64,000 bases of DNA from Vulcanimicrobiota bacterium (GTDB taxonomy: Bacteria > Vulcanimicrobiota > Vulcanimicrobiia > Vulcanimicrobiales > Vulcanimicrobiaceae): positions 62,001 to 126,000 of the forward strand of contig PMSI01000004.1 in the NCBI GenBank assembly GCA_003168375.1. The letters are read 5' to 3'. Each line of letters starts with the position of its first letter. Position 1 is the stretch's first letter. The position numbers and the translations under genes were made by a program. The notes under the pieces were generated by a model that made no database searches, was not told the origin of the DNA, and saw only the letters and a program-made list of their open reading frames with translations. Below, piece by piece: positions 1 through 7,546 of the stretch.

Positions 1-2
1 GC

Positions 3-143
3 TCGGCGGGACCGACGGCGATGCGTGCGAGCGCGTGCATCGCCGGAACGTACGGGGCGACGGCGAGCGATACCGAGGTGCTACGCGTCTGGCGCACCGG
101 ATCGGCGGGCAACCCCTGCGCGACTGTTGACGACGGCCGCTGA
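3..143 (+). CDS. C-terminal end of an unknown protein (partial)
   Basis: An open frame enters from the left edge and stops with TGA at 141-143, giving about 46 residues. The composition (two Cys, ending in a Thr-Val-Asp-Asp-Gly-Arg tail) looks protein-like, with good third-position GC, but no family is recognisable. It could be the end of a secreted protein whose start lies outside the window. The stretch from 144 to 274 holds nothing I can identify. The alternative is a chance open frame in GC-rich DNA, so confidence is low. Confidence 0.3.
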   Translation, partial: SAGPTAMRASACIAGTYGATASDTEVLRVWRTGSAGNPCATVDDGR

Positions 144-274
144 ACTCGCTGATAGATCATGCCCGATCCGCTACCTCACGTTCGCCGATGAAAAACAGCC
201 TTGGACGACACCGTCCGCCGGTCCTCGCGCGGGCACATGGTCAGGTCCGCCGCGCTTGGCCGGACCGAACGCGC

Positions 275-1369
275 TCACGGCGCGATCGTCGTGCGTTTTT
301 CCGTTGAGGTTTCAAGGCCTTTCGCGCGCCACTTGTCGTCCGCGGCGAGGACCCAGCCCTTCTTTGTCTCCGCCCACGTCGCTTTCGTCCGATACTTGGC
401 GAACGTCTCCTGGAGCTGCGTGTTCGCCGCCTTGATCGGCTTCTTGGTCCGCTCCACGAGCGCTTTCTGCATCAAATCGAACGACTTTCTCAAGGCGAAG
501 TAGTGGTCTTCTCCGATGAAGTAAAACGCCTCACGATCGAAGTCGTCGCCGGGCTCGAACGAGCGCTCTCCGGGACCGACGAAGAGATTACCCGGAAACC
601 ATTCGAAGTACGGACCGGCAACGTCGGCGCTTCGCTCGGCGCGGTCTGCGCCCGTCTTGGTCTTCGTCCATTCCGTTCTTGCGGCGGCCAACGTCTGGAC
701 GATGGTCTTGCCCCGGGCCGTTTGACCGAACGCCGTCATCGCCTCCGTCAATGACGTCTCGGCGAGACCGAGCTGACTCCACGTCACGCCGTCGGCGATG
801 ACCGCCGGCAATCGGTTTTTCCCGACGAGATACCCGATGTTGTGGATCGTCCACGCGACCGTGATGCCTTGGGCGACCGTATCGGTCACGCCGGCCAGGA
901 GCTGCGGTGCAGCGGCGGCGACCGCGATCGCTTTCTCCGCCCCGATCTTGAGCAGTCCGGTCGAGCCCCAGTCGATCTTGTCCGTGATCTGGTTGGTTCG
1001 CTCGAGCTCCGCCATCGTGACGTCCGCCCAGCTGTTCGGCATCGCGACCACCATCTGCGCGACATCGGACTTGTACAGGCCCTTCACGACGCCGTAGAAC
1101 GCCTGTAGCGTCGAGTCGGGAATGATGTGGTGCTCTTTCAGCTCGACGTTCGCGCCTTTCTTCGTTTCATCCGGCGTCGGATTTTCGTAGCGGTCCATCT
1201 GAATGGGCACGACCGGCGTCGAGGTGCGAGCGTCGGCGACGCTCATCCGTGCGAGCGAGTGCGGCATCGGTACCGCAGTCACGACCTGACCTGCCTTGGT
1301 CGATGAGGCGATCCGTGAAGGGCCCTGCGGTTCCGCCGAGAGGGCTACACGCCGCACGCTGATTCTCAC
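275..1369 (-). CDS. Unknown protein with an HHIIP motif
   Basis: A 364-residue protein of no recognised family. The start is GTG at 1369, preceded by an AAGG about 7 bases upstream. The N-terminal 60 residues are Ser/Thr/Pro-rich and look disordered. Near residues 77-81 is an HHIIP motif preceded by Leu-Lys-Glu, of the kind found in HNH or AHH-type nuclease toxin domains. A more hydrophobic Ala/Val/Ile stretch follows near residues 127-160, then a charged Lys/Arg-rich C-terminus. No signal peptide is evident. It stands alone, downstream of tRNA-Leu. A toxin or injected effector role is only inference from the motif; no immunity gene is recognisable next to it. Confidence 0.7.
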   Translation of the reverse strand: MRISVRRVALSAEPQGPSRIASSTKAGQVVTAVPMPHSLARMSVADARTSTPVVPIQMDRYENPTPDETKKGANVELKEHHIIPDSTLQAFYGVVKGLYKSDVAQMVVAMPNSWADVTMAELERTNQITDKIDWGSTGLLKIGAEKAIAVAAAAPQLLAGVTDTVAQGITVAWTIHNIGYLVGKNRLPAVIADGVTWSQLGLAETSLTEAMTAFGQTARGKTIVQTLAAARTEWTKTKTGADRAERSADVAGPYFEWFPGNLFVGPGERSFEPGDDFDREAFYFIGEDHYFALRKSFDLMQKALVERTKKPIKAANTQLQETFAKYRTKATWAETKKGWVLAADDKWRAKGLETSTEKRTTIAP

Positions 1370-1479
1370 GATTGGACCTTCCGATGTCGACGGGGTTGTA
1401 ACCGCGGGATTTCGCCTGATGAATGATTCGTGGGATGACCGGGACTCGAACCCGGACGCCGTCGCCGGCTGCAGATTTT

Positions 1480-1744
1480 CGCACCACTTCGGCTTTCGCC
1501 GCCCGACCCGCCCTTCGACAAACTCAGGGTAACAGGAAGGTTCGTGGTCCGGACTGTGCCTTGACCGTGCTCGTTCGCCATCGCGAAGGAGGTTAGGCCG
1601 CGCCCGTCCAGTCTCTACACCTTCAGGTTCGCAGCAGTAGCCGCGAACGAGCTTGGCTCGGCGTTGTCGTGCGGAGGCCGCGACGAGTTCACCGACTTTG
1701 AGCGCATCCCGGCCGGTGTTTCCAGCCGGCCGGCTCAGGATTCC
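1480..1744 (-). ncRNA. Group I self-splicing intron (IC3-like) in tRNA-Leu
   Basis: A 265-nt insertion splits the anticodon loop. Read on the minus strand it carries the conserved group I core. There is a GGGATG...TCAAAGTCGG segment near 1707-1686 (P/Q region), a CAACGCCGAGCCAAGC segment near 1670-1650 typical of the P5/P6 side of tRNA introns, the R element GGTGTAGAGACTGGACGG near 1622-1605, and the S element AAGGCACAGTCC near 1562-1550. The two last elements form P7. The exon ends in T for the usual U-G pair at the 5' splice site, and the intron ends in G. The core closely resembles the Azoarcus tRNA-Ile intron as I recall it. No homing endonuclease is encoded. Splicing in vivo is inferred. 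Confidence 0.9.
1511..1528 (+). repeat. Dispersed 18-bp repeat, copy 1, inside the intron
   Basis: CCCTTCGACAAACTCAGG, differing by one base from the copies at 47243-47260 and 48246-48263. It sits in the 3' part of the intron between the S element and the last base, so presumably in a P9-type peripheral domain. Confidence 0.7.
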
Positions 1745-1761
1745 AAGTCTGCTGTGTCTGC

Positions 1762-2742
1762 CTATTCCACCATCATCCCGCCGCCGTCATTCGCGCCGTG
1801 GCCGGTTGGTCCCGGCGGGAGCGGGACGGCCCGGAACGCTGGGGACGTCAGGTACCCGAGGAGCAGGTCGGCTTCGCTGACGGTGAAGCGGTCGACGCCG
1901 AGGATGCGGCAGGCCTCGTCGACGACGATCAGCCCGGCCGGTAGGATGTCCGCGCGCTGCGGGCGGATCTGCGGCATCGCTTTGCGCGCGTCGAGGTCGC
2001 GGGCGAGGAGCGCGTCGATCAGACGGCGGGCGTCGTCGCGCGTCATCGTCGCGCCGTCGCGAACGTCCCCGGCGACCATCGCGGCTGCGGTAAACACCGT
2101 CCCGCCGACCGCGATCAGCTCCTCGAATCCCCGCAGCTCGGCGAACGGTGCGAGGACCATGGCCGCGTCGGCGCGCGCCTCCGCTTCGAGCGCGCGCCGC
2201 TCGCTCTCGCCCAGCGCGTGCTCACCGAGCAGCGCCGGATGGCGTTCGGAGAGGCGTACCGCGCCGATCTCGAGCGAGATCGCGCGCTGCACCGTGCCGC
2301 TCGCCCGGGCGCGGGCCGGGTGGTCCACGGCGAGCTCGGCGCTGCCGCCGCCGACGTCGAGCACCCCGACCGCCCCGCCGCCCTCGCGCCCCGCGGTCGC
2401 GCCGAGGAACGAGTAGGTCGCCTCTTCCGCACCGCTCAGGATGCGCGGCGCGACGCCGACCCGGGCGGCGATCTCGTCGCCGAATCCGACGCCGTCGGAT
2501 GCGCGGCGCAGCGCGCTGGTCGCGATCGCGTCGACCGCCCCGGCACCGAGACGGCGTGCAAGCGCGACGTAGTCGTCAATCGCCGCGAGCGTGCGGTCGC
2601 GCGCTGCCGCGTCGATCGTGCCGGTGACGCCGATCCCGGTGCCGATCCGCGTCCCGCGCGAATCCGCGGCGAGACGGCGCTCACCGTCCTGGACGAGCAG
2701 TCGGGTCGAGTTCGTCCCGATCGACACCAGTGCGCGGATCAC
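1762..2742 (-). CDS. Ppx/GppA-family phosphatase (short form)
   Basis: A protein of 326 residues belonging to the exopolyphosphatase / guanosine pentaphosphate phosphohydrolase family, which hydrolyses inorganic polyphosphate or pppGpp in the cytoplasm. The N-terminal phosphate-binding loop reads SIGTNSTRLLVQDG, the middle has ATSALRRA, and DVGGGSAEL is the second phosphate loop; AVGGT is present later. Only the catalytic Ppx domain is present; the C-terminal HD domain of long Ppx proteins is missing, which is normal for the short subfamily. The GTG at 2742 is chosen because it places the phosphate loop eight residues in; an ATG at 2781 is the alternative and would overlap the divergent HAD gene. 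Its stop lies inside the tRNA-Leu 5' exon. Confidence 0.9.
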   Translation of the reverse strand: MIRALVSIGTNSTRLLVQDGERRLAADSRGTRIGTGIGVTGTIDAAARDRTLAAIDDYVALARRLGAGAVDAIATSALRRASDGVGFGDEIAARVGVAPRILSGAEEATYSFLGATAGREGGGAVGVLDVGGGSAELAVDHPARARASGTVQRAISLEIGAVRLSERHPALLGEHALGESERRALEAEARADAAMVLAPFAELRGFEELIAVGGTVFTAAAMVAGDVRDGATMTRDDARRLIDALLARDLDARKAMPQIRPQRADILPAGLIVVDEACRILGVDRFTVSEADLLLGYLTSPAFRAVPLPPGPTGHGANDGGGMMVE

Positions 2743-2779
2743 CGGCGGGCGGTTCGCGTACAGGGACGAAGCGCCCCGC

Positions 2780-3460
2780 ATGACGCACCGTGGTCCCGCG
2801 CTGCTCTTCGACCTCGACGGCACGCTGGTCGACTCCGTCTACCAGCACGTCGGCGCGTGGCACGACGCGCTCACCGCGTGCGGCATCCGGCTCTCGGTGT
2901 GGCGCATCCACCGGAAAATCGGGATGAGCGGCGGCCTCTTCGTGCGCGGCCTGATGCGCGAGCTCGGACGCGAGCTCGATCCGGACGTCGCGCTCGAGCT
3001 GCGCACGCTCCATGCGGCCGCCTATGCCAGGCGTTTCGAGGGCGTCGTGCCGCTACCGGGCGCGCGCGAGCTCCTCGCAACGTTGACGCAGCTCAGCGTC
3101 CCGTGGGCGATCGCGACCAGCGGCGGGCGCGACGTCGCGGGCCGCACGCTGGCGCTCCTCGACGTCCCCGCGCACGTTCCGGTCGTGACGCGCGACGAGG
3201 TCTCGCACGCGAAACCCGATCCCGATCTGTTCCTGCGCGCCGCGGAGAAGCTCGGCGTCGCGATCGAGCACAGCATCGTCGTCGGGGATTCGGTCTGGGA
3301 CTTGCTCGCCGCGCGCAGAGCCGGCGCGCTCGGCGTCGGCCTGCTCTCCGGCGGCTACGGCTTCGACGAACTGCAGACCGGCGGCGCATATCGCGTCTAC
3401 GAAGATCCCGCCGACCTGCTGCGCCACCTCGACGAGGTCGGCGTACGCGATCCTGACTGA
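2780..3460 (+). CDS. HAD-superfamily phosphatase
   Basis: A 226-residue haloacid-dehalogenase-type hydrolase, phosphoglycolate-phosphatase-like. Motif I is FDLDGTLVDS near residues 10-19, motif II is AIATSGG near residue 112, the motif III lysine is in the HAKPDPDLF stretch, and motif IV is VVGDSVWD. An alpha-helical cap lies between motifs I and II. The start ATG at 2780 faces the divergent Ppx gene and the two promoters must lie in a very short space. The substrate is a small phosphomonoester that cannot be named from sequence. Confidence 0.92.
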   Translation: MTHRGPALLFDLDGTLVDSVYQHVGAWHDALTACGIRLSVWRIHRKIGMSGGLFVRGLMRELGRELDPDVALELRTLHAAAYARRFEGVVPLPGARELLATLTQLSVPWAIATSGGRDVAGRTLALLDVPAHVPVVTRDEVSHAKPDPDLFLRAAEKLGVAIEHSIVVGDSVWDLLAARRAGALGVGLLSGGYGFDELQTGGAYRVYEDPADLLRHLDEVGVRDPD

Positions 3461-3463
3461 CGC

Positions 3464-4063
3464 TTAACGCCGCAGTCGATACGCGAGGCCGAAGCCCAGG
3501 TCGGCGATGAGATCGAACGCGCCGTCGCCGTCGATCGTCGCGCGTTCGAGCGGTGTGTGATAAAGCAGCACGACGTCGCGCGGCTCGTCGGCCGCGGCGA
3601 GCGTCGCGAGCGCCGCACTCATCACCGGGGCGCGGAACGGGTTGTACATGAACACGACGAGGTCGCCGCGCGGAAACGCGTAGCCGGCCGCGTCGGCGCG
3701 AACGATCTTCACATCGGTCGCGACGCGGCGCGGATCGTGCGCCGAAGCGAGGTTCTCGCGCGCGATCTCCACCAGCGCGGGCGAGACCTCGACGCCGATC
3801 ACCGCGCGAAACGGCCGCCGAGCGGCGAGCATGACGACACGTCCCATTCCCGCGCCCAGATCGACGAACGTAGCGCGCTCGGGCGGCAGCGGCGACGCGT
3901 CGAGGAGCGCTTCGGCCTGCGCGACCGGCGTCGGTTCGTAGTGTGTCGCGTGTTCGAGTGCCGGCCCGATCGCCTCGGGGTCGAGCTCGCCGAGGAACAC
4001 CAGCGCTTCGGTCGTCACGCCGTGCTCCGCGTCGAAGCGCTGTCCCGCTCGCCGCCCCGACAC
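3464..4063 (-). CDS. Class I SAM-dependent methyltransferase
   Basis: A 199-residue protein with the Rossmann-fold SAM site VDLGAGMGRVVMLAA near residues 55-70, the acidic ribose-binding end of strand 2 (VIGVEVSP), and a motif IV-like segment GDLVVFMYNPF. The NPF tripeptide resembles the NPPY-type motif of enzymes that methylate amino groups, so the substrate may be a protein side chain (lysine methyltransferase-like) rather than a small molecule, but this is not certain. The start is GTG at 4063 with an AGGAG nine bases upstream; it follows the RpiR regulator by 23 bases and probably shares its transcript. Confidence 0.88.
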   Translation of the reverse strand: MSGRRAGQRFDAEHGVTTEALVFLGELDPEAIGPALEHATHYEPTPVAQAEALLDASPLPPERATFVDLGAGMGRVVMLAARRPFRAVIGVEVSPALVEIARENLASAHDPRRVATDVKIVRADAAGYAFPRGDLVVFMYNPFRAPVMSAALATLAAADEPRDVVLLYHTPLERATIDGDGAFDLIADLGFGLAYRLRR

Positions 4064-4086
4064 GCGCCATCGCTCCTGGACGGTCT

Positions 4087-4965
4087 TTAGTAGCGCTTGG
4101 ACGCGGTCGCCTCGCGCGTGCGCTGGATCATCTCGAGGGACCGTTCGTGGTGTTTGTTCGCGACCCCGACGTAGAGCGTGTCGACGATCGTGAGCTGCGC
4201 GATGCGGCTCGAGCTGGCGTCGCTGCGGAACGCCGTCTGCTGCGCCGCGGTGACGAGCACGACGTCCGAGACCTTCGTGATCGGCGAAGACGGCCGATGG
4301 GTGATGCAGACCGTCGTCGCTCCGTGCGCCTTGGCACGCCCGAGCGCGTCGGTGACGTCGCGGCTGGCGCCGGTGTGCGATATCCCGAGCGCGACGTCCT
4401 CCGGCCCGAGCAGCGAGGACGACATCGCCATCAGGTCGCCGTCGGAGAGCGCGATCGACTGCAGCCCGAGCTTGAGGAACTTGTGGTACGCGTCGAGGGC
4501 GAGCGGCGCGCTGCCGCCGACGCCGTAGATTTCGACGCGCCGCGCGTCGGCCAGAGCGTCGACCGCGCGCTGCAGCTCGCCGTCGTCGAGCACCTCGATC
4601 GTATCGCGGAGCGCCTGCGTGTTGGCCTGGAAGACCTTCGCCTTGACGGTGGCCAGATCGTCGCCCGGCTCGATCGCCGCGTAGATCTCGGTCGTCTCTT
4701 CGACCAGATCGCGCGCCAGCACGATCTTGAACTCCTGATAGCCTTTGTAGCCGATCTTCTGGCACAGGCGCACGACCGTCGACTCGCTGGTGTGCGTCCG
4801 CTCGGCGAGTTCCGTCACCGTCAGGTAGATCAGCTCGTCGGGAGCCTTCAGGATGAAGTCGGCGACGCGCTGCTCCGCGGCCCGAAGCCCCGAGTATGCT
4901 CCTTGCAAACGTACAAAGGAACCTGGGACCTTGACCGGGTCGACGCGCACGCCTTTCAACGCCAT
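4087..4965 (-). CDS. RpiR-family transcriptional regulator (HTH + SIS)
   Basis: A 292-residue regulator. Residues 1-80 are an RpiR helix-turn-helix (LTVTELAERTHTSESTVVRL, then GYKGYQEFKIVLARDL), and residues 120-270 are a sugar-isomerase (SIS) domain with the phosphosugar-binding loops YGVGGSA and ISHTGASRDV. Members sense sugar phosphates and control sugar catabolism. The ATG at 4965 is chosen because the 44 residues upstream in the same frame are Arg/Pro-rich and unlike the family. No sugar catabolic gene lies next to it, so the regulon is unknown. Confidence 0.93.
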   Translation of the reverse strand: MALKGVRVDPVKVPGSFVRLQGAYSGLRAAEQRVADFILKAPDELIYLTVTELAERTHTSESTVVRLCQKIGYKGYQEFKIVLARDLVEETTEIYAAIEPGDDLATVKAKVFQANTQALRDTIEVLDDGELQRAVDALADARRVEIYGVGGSAPLALDAYHKFLKLGLQSIALSDGDLMAMSSSLLGPEDVALGISHTGASRDVTDALGRAKAHGATTVCITHRPSSPITKVSDVVLVTAAQQTAFRSDASSSRIAQLTIVDTLYVGVANKHHERSLEMIQRTREATASKRY

Positions 4966-5006
4966 GATGCGCACGGTTCGCGAAACCGCATGCTGCGGCC
5001 TCGGCG

Positions 5007-5390
5007 CTAGCCCTCGCGGCTCTCGAAGAACCTCGCGCGGTGCTGTTTGCGGACGAGATGGCGCTCGAACGGCTGCGGCCGGTCCGGCGGCGCCCATTCT
5101 TCGGTCGACTTGAGGTAGGCGGCGATCTGCGCCTCGAACGAGGGATCGGTCAGTGCGGGAACCTCGGTCGTCGGCGTGACCTCGTCGATGCGCGTCTGGG
5201 CCAGGACGACCATCTTCCCCAGCAGGTCGAAGGGGAGCGTCGCCTCTTTGTGTTCGAGCGCCCGCGTGTACGCGGCGCGATTCTTGTTGACGTCACCGAT
5301 CGGCGACGCGACGAGGCGGCCGTCCTCGAGGCGGACCGTCGCGCCCAGGTTGTGGACGTTGATCACGCTCCCGCGGACGCGCTCGCTCAC
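5007..5390 (-). CDS. Small S1-like protein, unknown function
   Basis: A 127-residue cytoplasmic protein. The first 30 residues (GSVINVHNLGATVRLEDGRLVASP) resemble the first strands of an S1/OB RNA-binding fold. The rest is charged and ends in a basic tail (RKQHRARFF). Its ATG overlaps the stop of the FtsB-like gene by four bases, so it is translationally coupled as the last gene of the accD-accA run. An RNA-binding role is inference from the weak S1-like pattern. Confidence 0.75.
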   Translation of the reverse strand: MSERVRGSVINVHNLGATVRLEDGRLVASPIGDVNKNRAAYTRALEHKEATLPFDLLGKMVVLAQTRIDEVTPTTEVPALTDPSFEAQIAAYLKSTEEWAPPDRPQPFERHLVRKQHRARFFESREG

Positions 5391-5689
5391 GGCTGCTTCC
5401 CGTGTTTGAGGTAGATGATCGCTTCGTGCTCGCCGACCAGATGGAGGCGGTCGTGGATCTCAGGGATCGCGCCGTTTGCATCGGAGAGGCGCCGGATGTC
5501 GCGCTCCTGCTGGACGCGCTTGACCTTGAGCGAGGCGACGTCGTGCTCGACGTCGCGCAGTTCGTGCGCGAGCGCGATGTTGCGCCCGATCAGCCGCGCG
5601 TACTGCACGCCGATCACCGAGAACGCGACGAGCGCAACGCAGACGACGCCGAGCCGGCCGAGCAGTCGGAGCAGCGTCGAGACTCTCAC
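5387..5689 (-). CDS. FtsB/DivIC-like septum protein
   Basis: A 100-residue bitopic protein: a basic N-terminus, one membrane helix at about residues 12-33, then a coiled-coil of about 45 residues (ELRDVEHDVASLKVKRVQQERDI), then a short tail with a HLVGEHE segment. Size and layout match the FtsB/DivIC/FtsL group of divisome proteins, which link FtsQ and FtsL at the septum. The family diverges fast, so the call rests on architecture. It overlaps accA and the S1-like gene by four bases each. Confidence 0.72.
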   Translation of the reverse strand: MRVSTLLRLLGRLGVVCVALVAFSVIGVQYARLIGRNIALAHELRDVEHDVASLKVKRVQQERDIRRLSDANGAIPEIHDRLHLVGEHEAIIYLKHGKQP

Positions 5690-6636
5690 GCTGACGCCGC
5701 TCCGATACGGCGGAACTTCGCGTAACGGCGCTCGCGCAACTCGGCCGGCGGGATCGGGATCAGCGCTTCGAGCGCGCGCTCGACGGCGTCGAGCACGCGG
5801 CCGATCGTTCCGGCGGCGTCGCGATGCGCCCCGCCGATCGGTTCGGGGATCACCTCGTCGACGATGCCGAACGTGAGGAGGTCATCGGAGGTGAGCTTCA
5901 ACCGCGTCGCCGCTTCTTCCGCGCGGGCGGCGTCGCCCCAAAGGATCGCCGCCGCGCCTTCGGGCGACGCGACCGAATACACCGAGTGCTGCAGGATGAT
6001 GACGCGGTCGGCCAGCGCGAGCGCCAGCGCGCCGCCGGAGCCGCCCTCGCCGACGATCGACGCGACGATCGGGACGCGCGCCTCGGCCAGCTCGTAGAGC
6101 GACTGCGCGATCGCCTCGGACTGCGCGCGCTCCTCCGAGCCGATCCCAGGATCGGCGCCGCTGGTGTCGACGAAGGTGACGACCGGCAGGCCGAGGTGGT
6201 CGGCCAGCTTCACCAGGCGGATCACTTTTCGGTACCCTTCGGGCGACGCCATCCCGAAGTTGCGGTAGACCTTCTCCTTCGTATCGCGGCCCTTGTCTTG
6301 CGCGATCGCGATGATGCGGCGCCCGTTGAATTTCGCGAACCCGCCGACGATCGCGTGATCGTCGCGGAAATGGCGGTCGCCGTGCAGCTCGTCGAACTGG
6401 TCGAGCGCGGCGATGTAGTCCGACCCGATCGGGCGCTTCGGATGGCGGGCCATGTTGACGCGCTGCCACGGCGTCATCTTGCCGAAGATCTCGCGCTGAA
6501 TCTCCGCGTACTTCGTTTCGAGCGCCCGAATCTCGGCGCTCATGTCGACCGGCTGCTGCGCGGCCTGCGCCTTCAGCTCGTCGATGCGCTGCTCGAGCTG
6601 GATCAGCCCCTTCTCGCGCTCGACGATGACGTTCAT
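5686..6636 (-). CDS. accA: Acetyl-CoA carboxylase carboxyltransferase subunit alpha
   Basis: AccA, 316 residues, with AccD forms the carboxyltransferase that moves CO2 from carboxybiotin to acetyl-CoA, giving malonyl-CoA for fatty-acid synthesis. An N-terminal coiled-coil (residues 1-50) is followed by the family block QRVNMARHPKRPIGSDYI, FAKFNGR near residue 105, the TPGADPG-like FVDTSGADPGIGSEERAQSE segment and the oxyanion region GEGGSGGALAL. Length is usual for the family. The start overlaps the end of accD by four bases, giving a coupled 1:1 pair. accB and accC are not in this window. Confidence 0.97.
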   Translation of the reverse strand: MNVIVEREKGLIQLEQRIDELKAQAAQQPVDMSAEIRALETKYAEIQREIFGKMTPWQRVNMARHPKRPIGSDYIAALDQFDELHGDRHFRDDHAIVGGFAKFNGRRIIAIAQDKGRDTKEKVYRNFGMASPEGYRKVIRLVKLADHLGLPVVTFVDTSGADPGIGSEERAQSEAIAQSLYELAEARVPIVASIVGEGGSGGALALALADRVIILQHSVYSVASPEGAAAILWGDAARAEEAATRLKLTSDDLLTFGIVDEVIPEPIGGAHRDAAGTIGRVLDAVERALEALIPIPPAELRERRYAKFRRIGAASA

Positions 6637-7544
6637 GCGCGGCTCTCCGCCGGCGGCACTGGGTCGGCGGCCGGCACCGCGGCGCCGCTGCGCCCGTTCG
6701 CGTGCCGCTTTCCGCCCGAGCCGTAATCGAGCAGCCGCACCAGCGTCTCCTTGAGCACGTTGCGCTCGACGACCATGTCGATCGCGCCCTTCTCGAGCAG
6801 AAACTCCGCGGTCTGGAAATTCTCCGGCAGCTTCTGCCGTATCGTCTGCTCGATCACGCGGCGGCCGGCGAAACCGATCGCCGCGCGCGCCTCGGCGAGC
6901 ACGACGTCAGCCTGAAACGCGAACGAGGCCGAAACACCGCCGGTCGTCGGATCGGTGAGCACGCTAATGTAGAAGCCGCCGTCGTCGTGGAACCGTCGCA
7001 CGGCCATCGTCGTCTTCGCCATCTGCATCAGCGCGAGCATGCCCTCTTCCATGCGCGCACCGCCGCTGGCGGTGAAGACGACGCACGGGAGCCCGCGCTC
7101 GCGAGCCCGCTCGAAGAGCTGCGTGATCCGTTCTCCGACGACCGTTCCCATCGTGCCGCCGCGAAAGTTGAAATCCATGACGGCCAGCGCGAGCGGGTGG
7201 CCGCCGATCGACGCGAACCCGCAGACGACGCCTTCGGTGAGCTTCGACTTCTCACGATCGCGCGCGAGCTTCTGCGGATACGGGACCTTGTCAGTCCAGC
7301 CAAGCGGGTCGCCCGGCGAAAGCTCTCCGCCGACCTCGTTGAAGTCGGCATCGACCAGCATCGAGATGCGGTCGAAGGCGTGCATCCGGAAGTGGTGGCC
7401 GCAGGTCGCGCACACCCACAGGTTCGCGGCCAGATCGGGCCGGTAGATCATCGTGCCGCACTTGGGACACTTGGTCCACTGCGCAGCGTCCTCGACCGGA
7501 ACCGGTTGCGCACGGCGCAACCGCAGCCATTCCGGCATGGGCAT
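6633..7544 (-). CDS. accD: Acetyl-CoA carboxylase carboxyltransferase subunit beta
   Basis: AccD, 303 residues. The N-terminal four-cysteine zinc ribbon is at C26, C29, C45 and C48 (CPKCG ... CATCGHHF). The crotonase-like carboxyltransferase fold follows, with SASGGARMEEGMLAL, the SVLTDPTTGGVSASFA block and FAGRRVIEQT, all standard AccD motifs. The C-terminal 25 residues are Pro/Ala-rich. It lies two bases downstream of the glycosyltransferase gene and overlaps accA. Confidence 0.97.
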   Translation of the reverse strand: MPMPEWLRLRRAQPVPVEDAAQWTKCPKCGTMIYRPDLAANLWVCATCGHHFRMHAFDRISMLVDADFNEVGGELSPGDPLGWTDKVPYPQKLARDREKSKLTEGVVCGFASIGGHPLALAVMDFNFRGGTMGTVVGERITQLFERARERGLPCVVFTASGGARMEEGMLALMQMAKTTMAVRRFHDDGGFYISVLTDPTTGGVSASFAFQADVVLAEARAAIGFAGRRVIEQTIRQKLPENFQTAEFLLEKGAIDMVVERNVLKETLVRLLDYGSGGKRHANGRSGAAVPAADPVPPAESRA

Positions 7545-7546
7545 GG

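Larger units (their letters stand above)
1431..1779 (-). tRNA. tRNA-Leu(UAA), interrupted by a group I intron
   Basis: Exon 1 is 1779-1745 and exon 2 is 1479-1431, read on the minus strand. Joined, they give a class II tRNA: 7-bp acceptor stem (GGGATGA with TCATCCC), D-arm with GGCAGA, anticodon stem GCAGA/TCTGC around loop CTTAAAA (anticodon TAA), a long variable arm with a GCCG/CGGC stem, and T-arm with GGTTCGAGTCC. The discriminator is A and CCA is not encoded. The intron lies after the first anticodon base, the same place as the classic group I intron of cyanobacterial tRNA-Leu(UAA). The first 18 bases of exon 1 overlap the end of the neighbouring Ppx/GppA gene. Confidence 0.92.
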
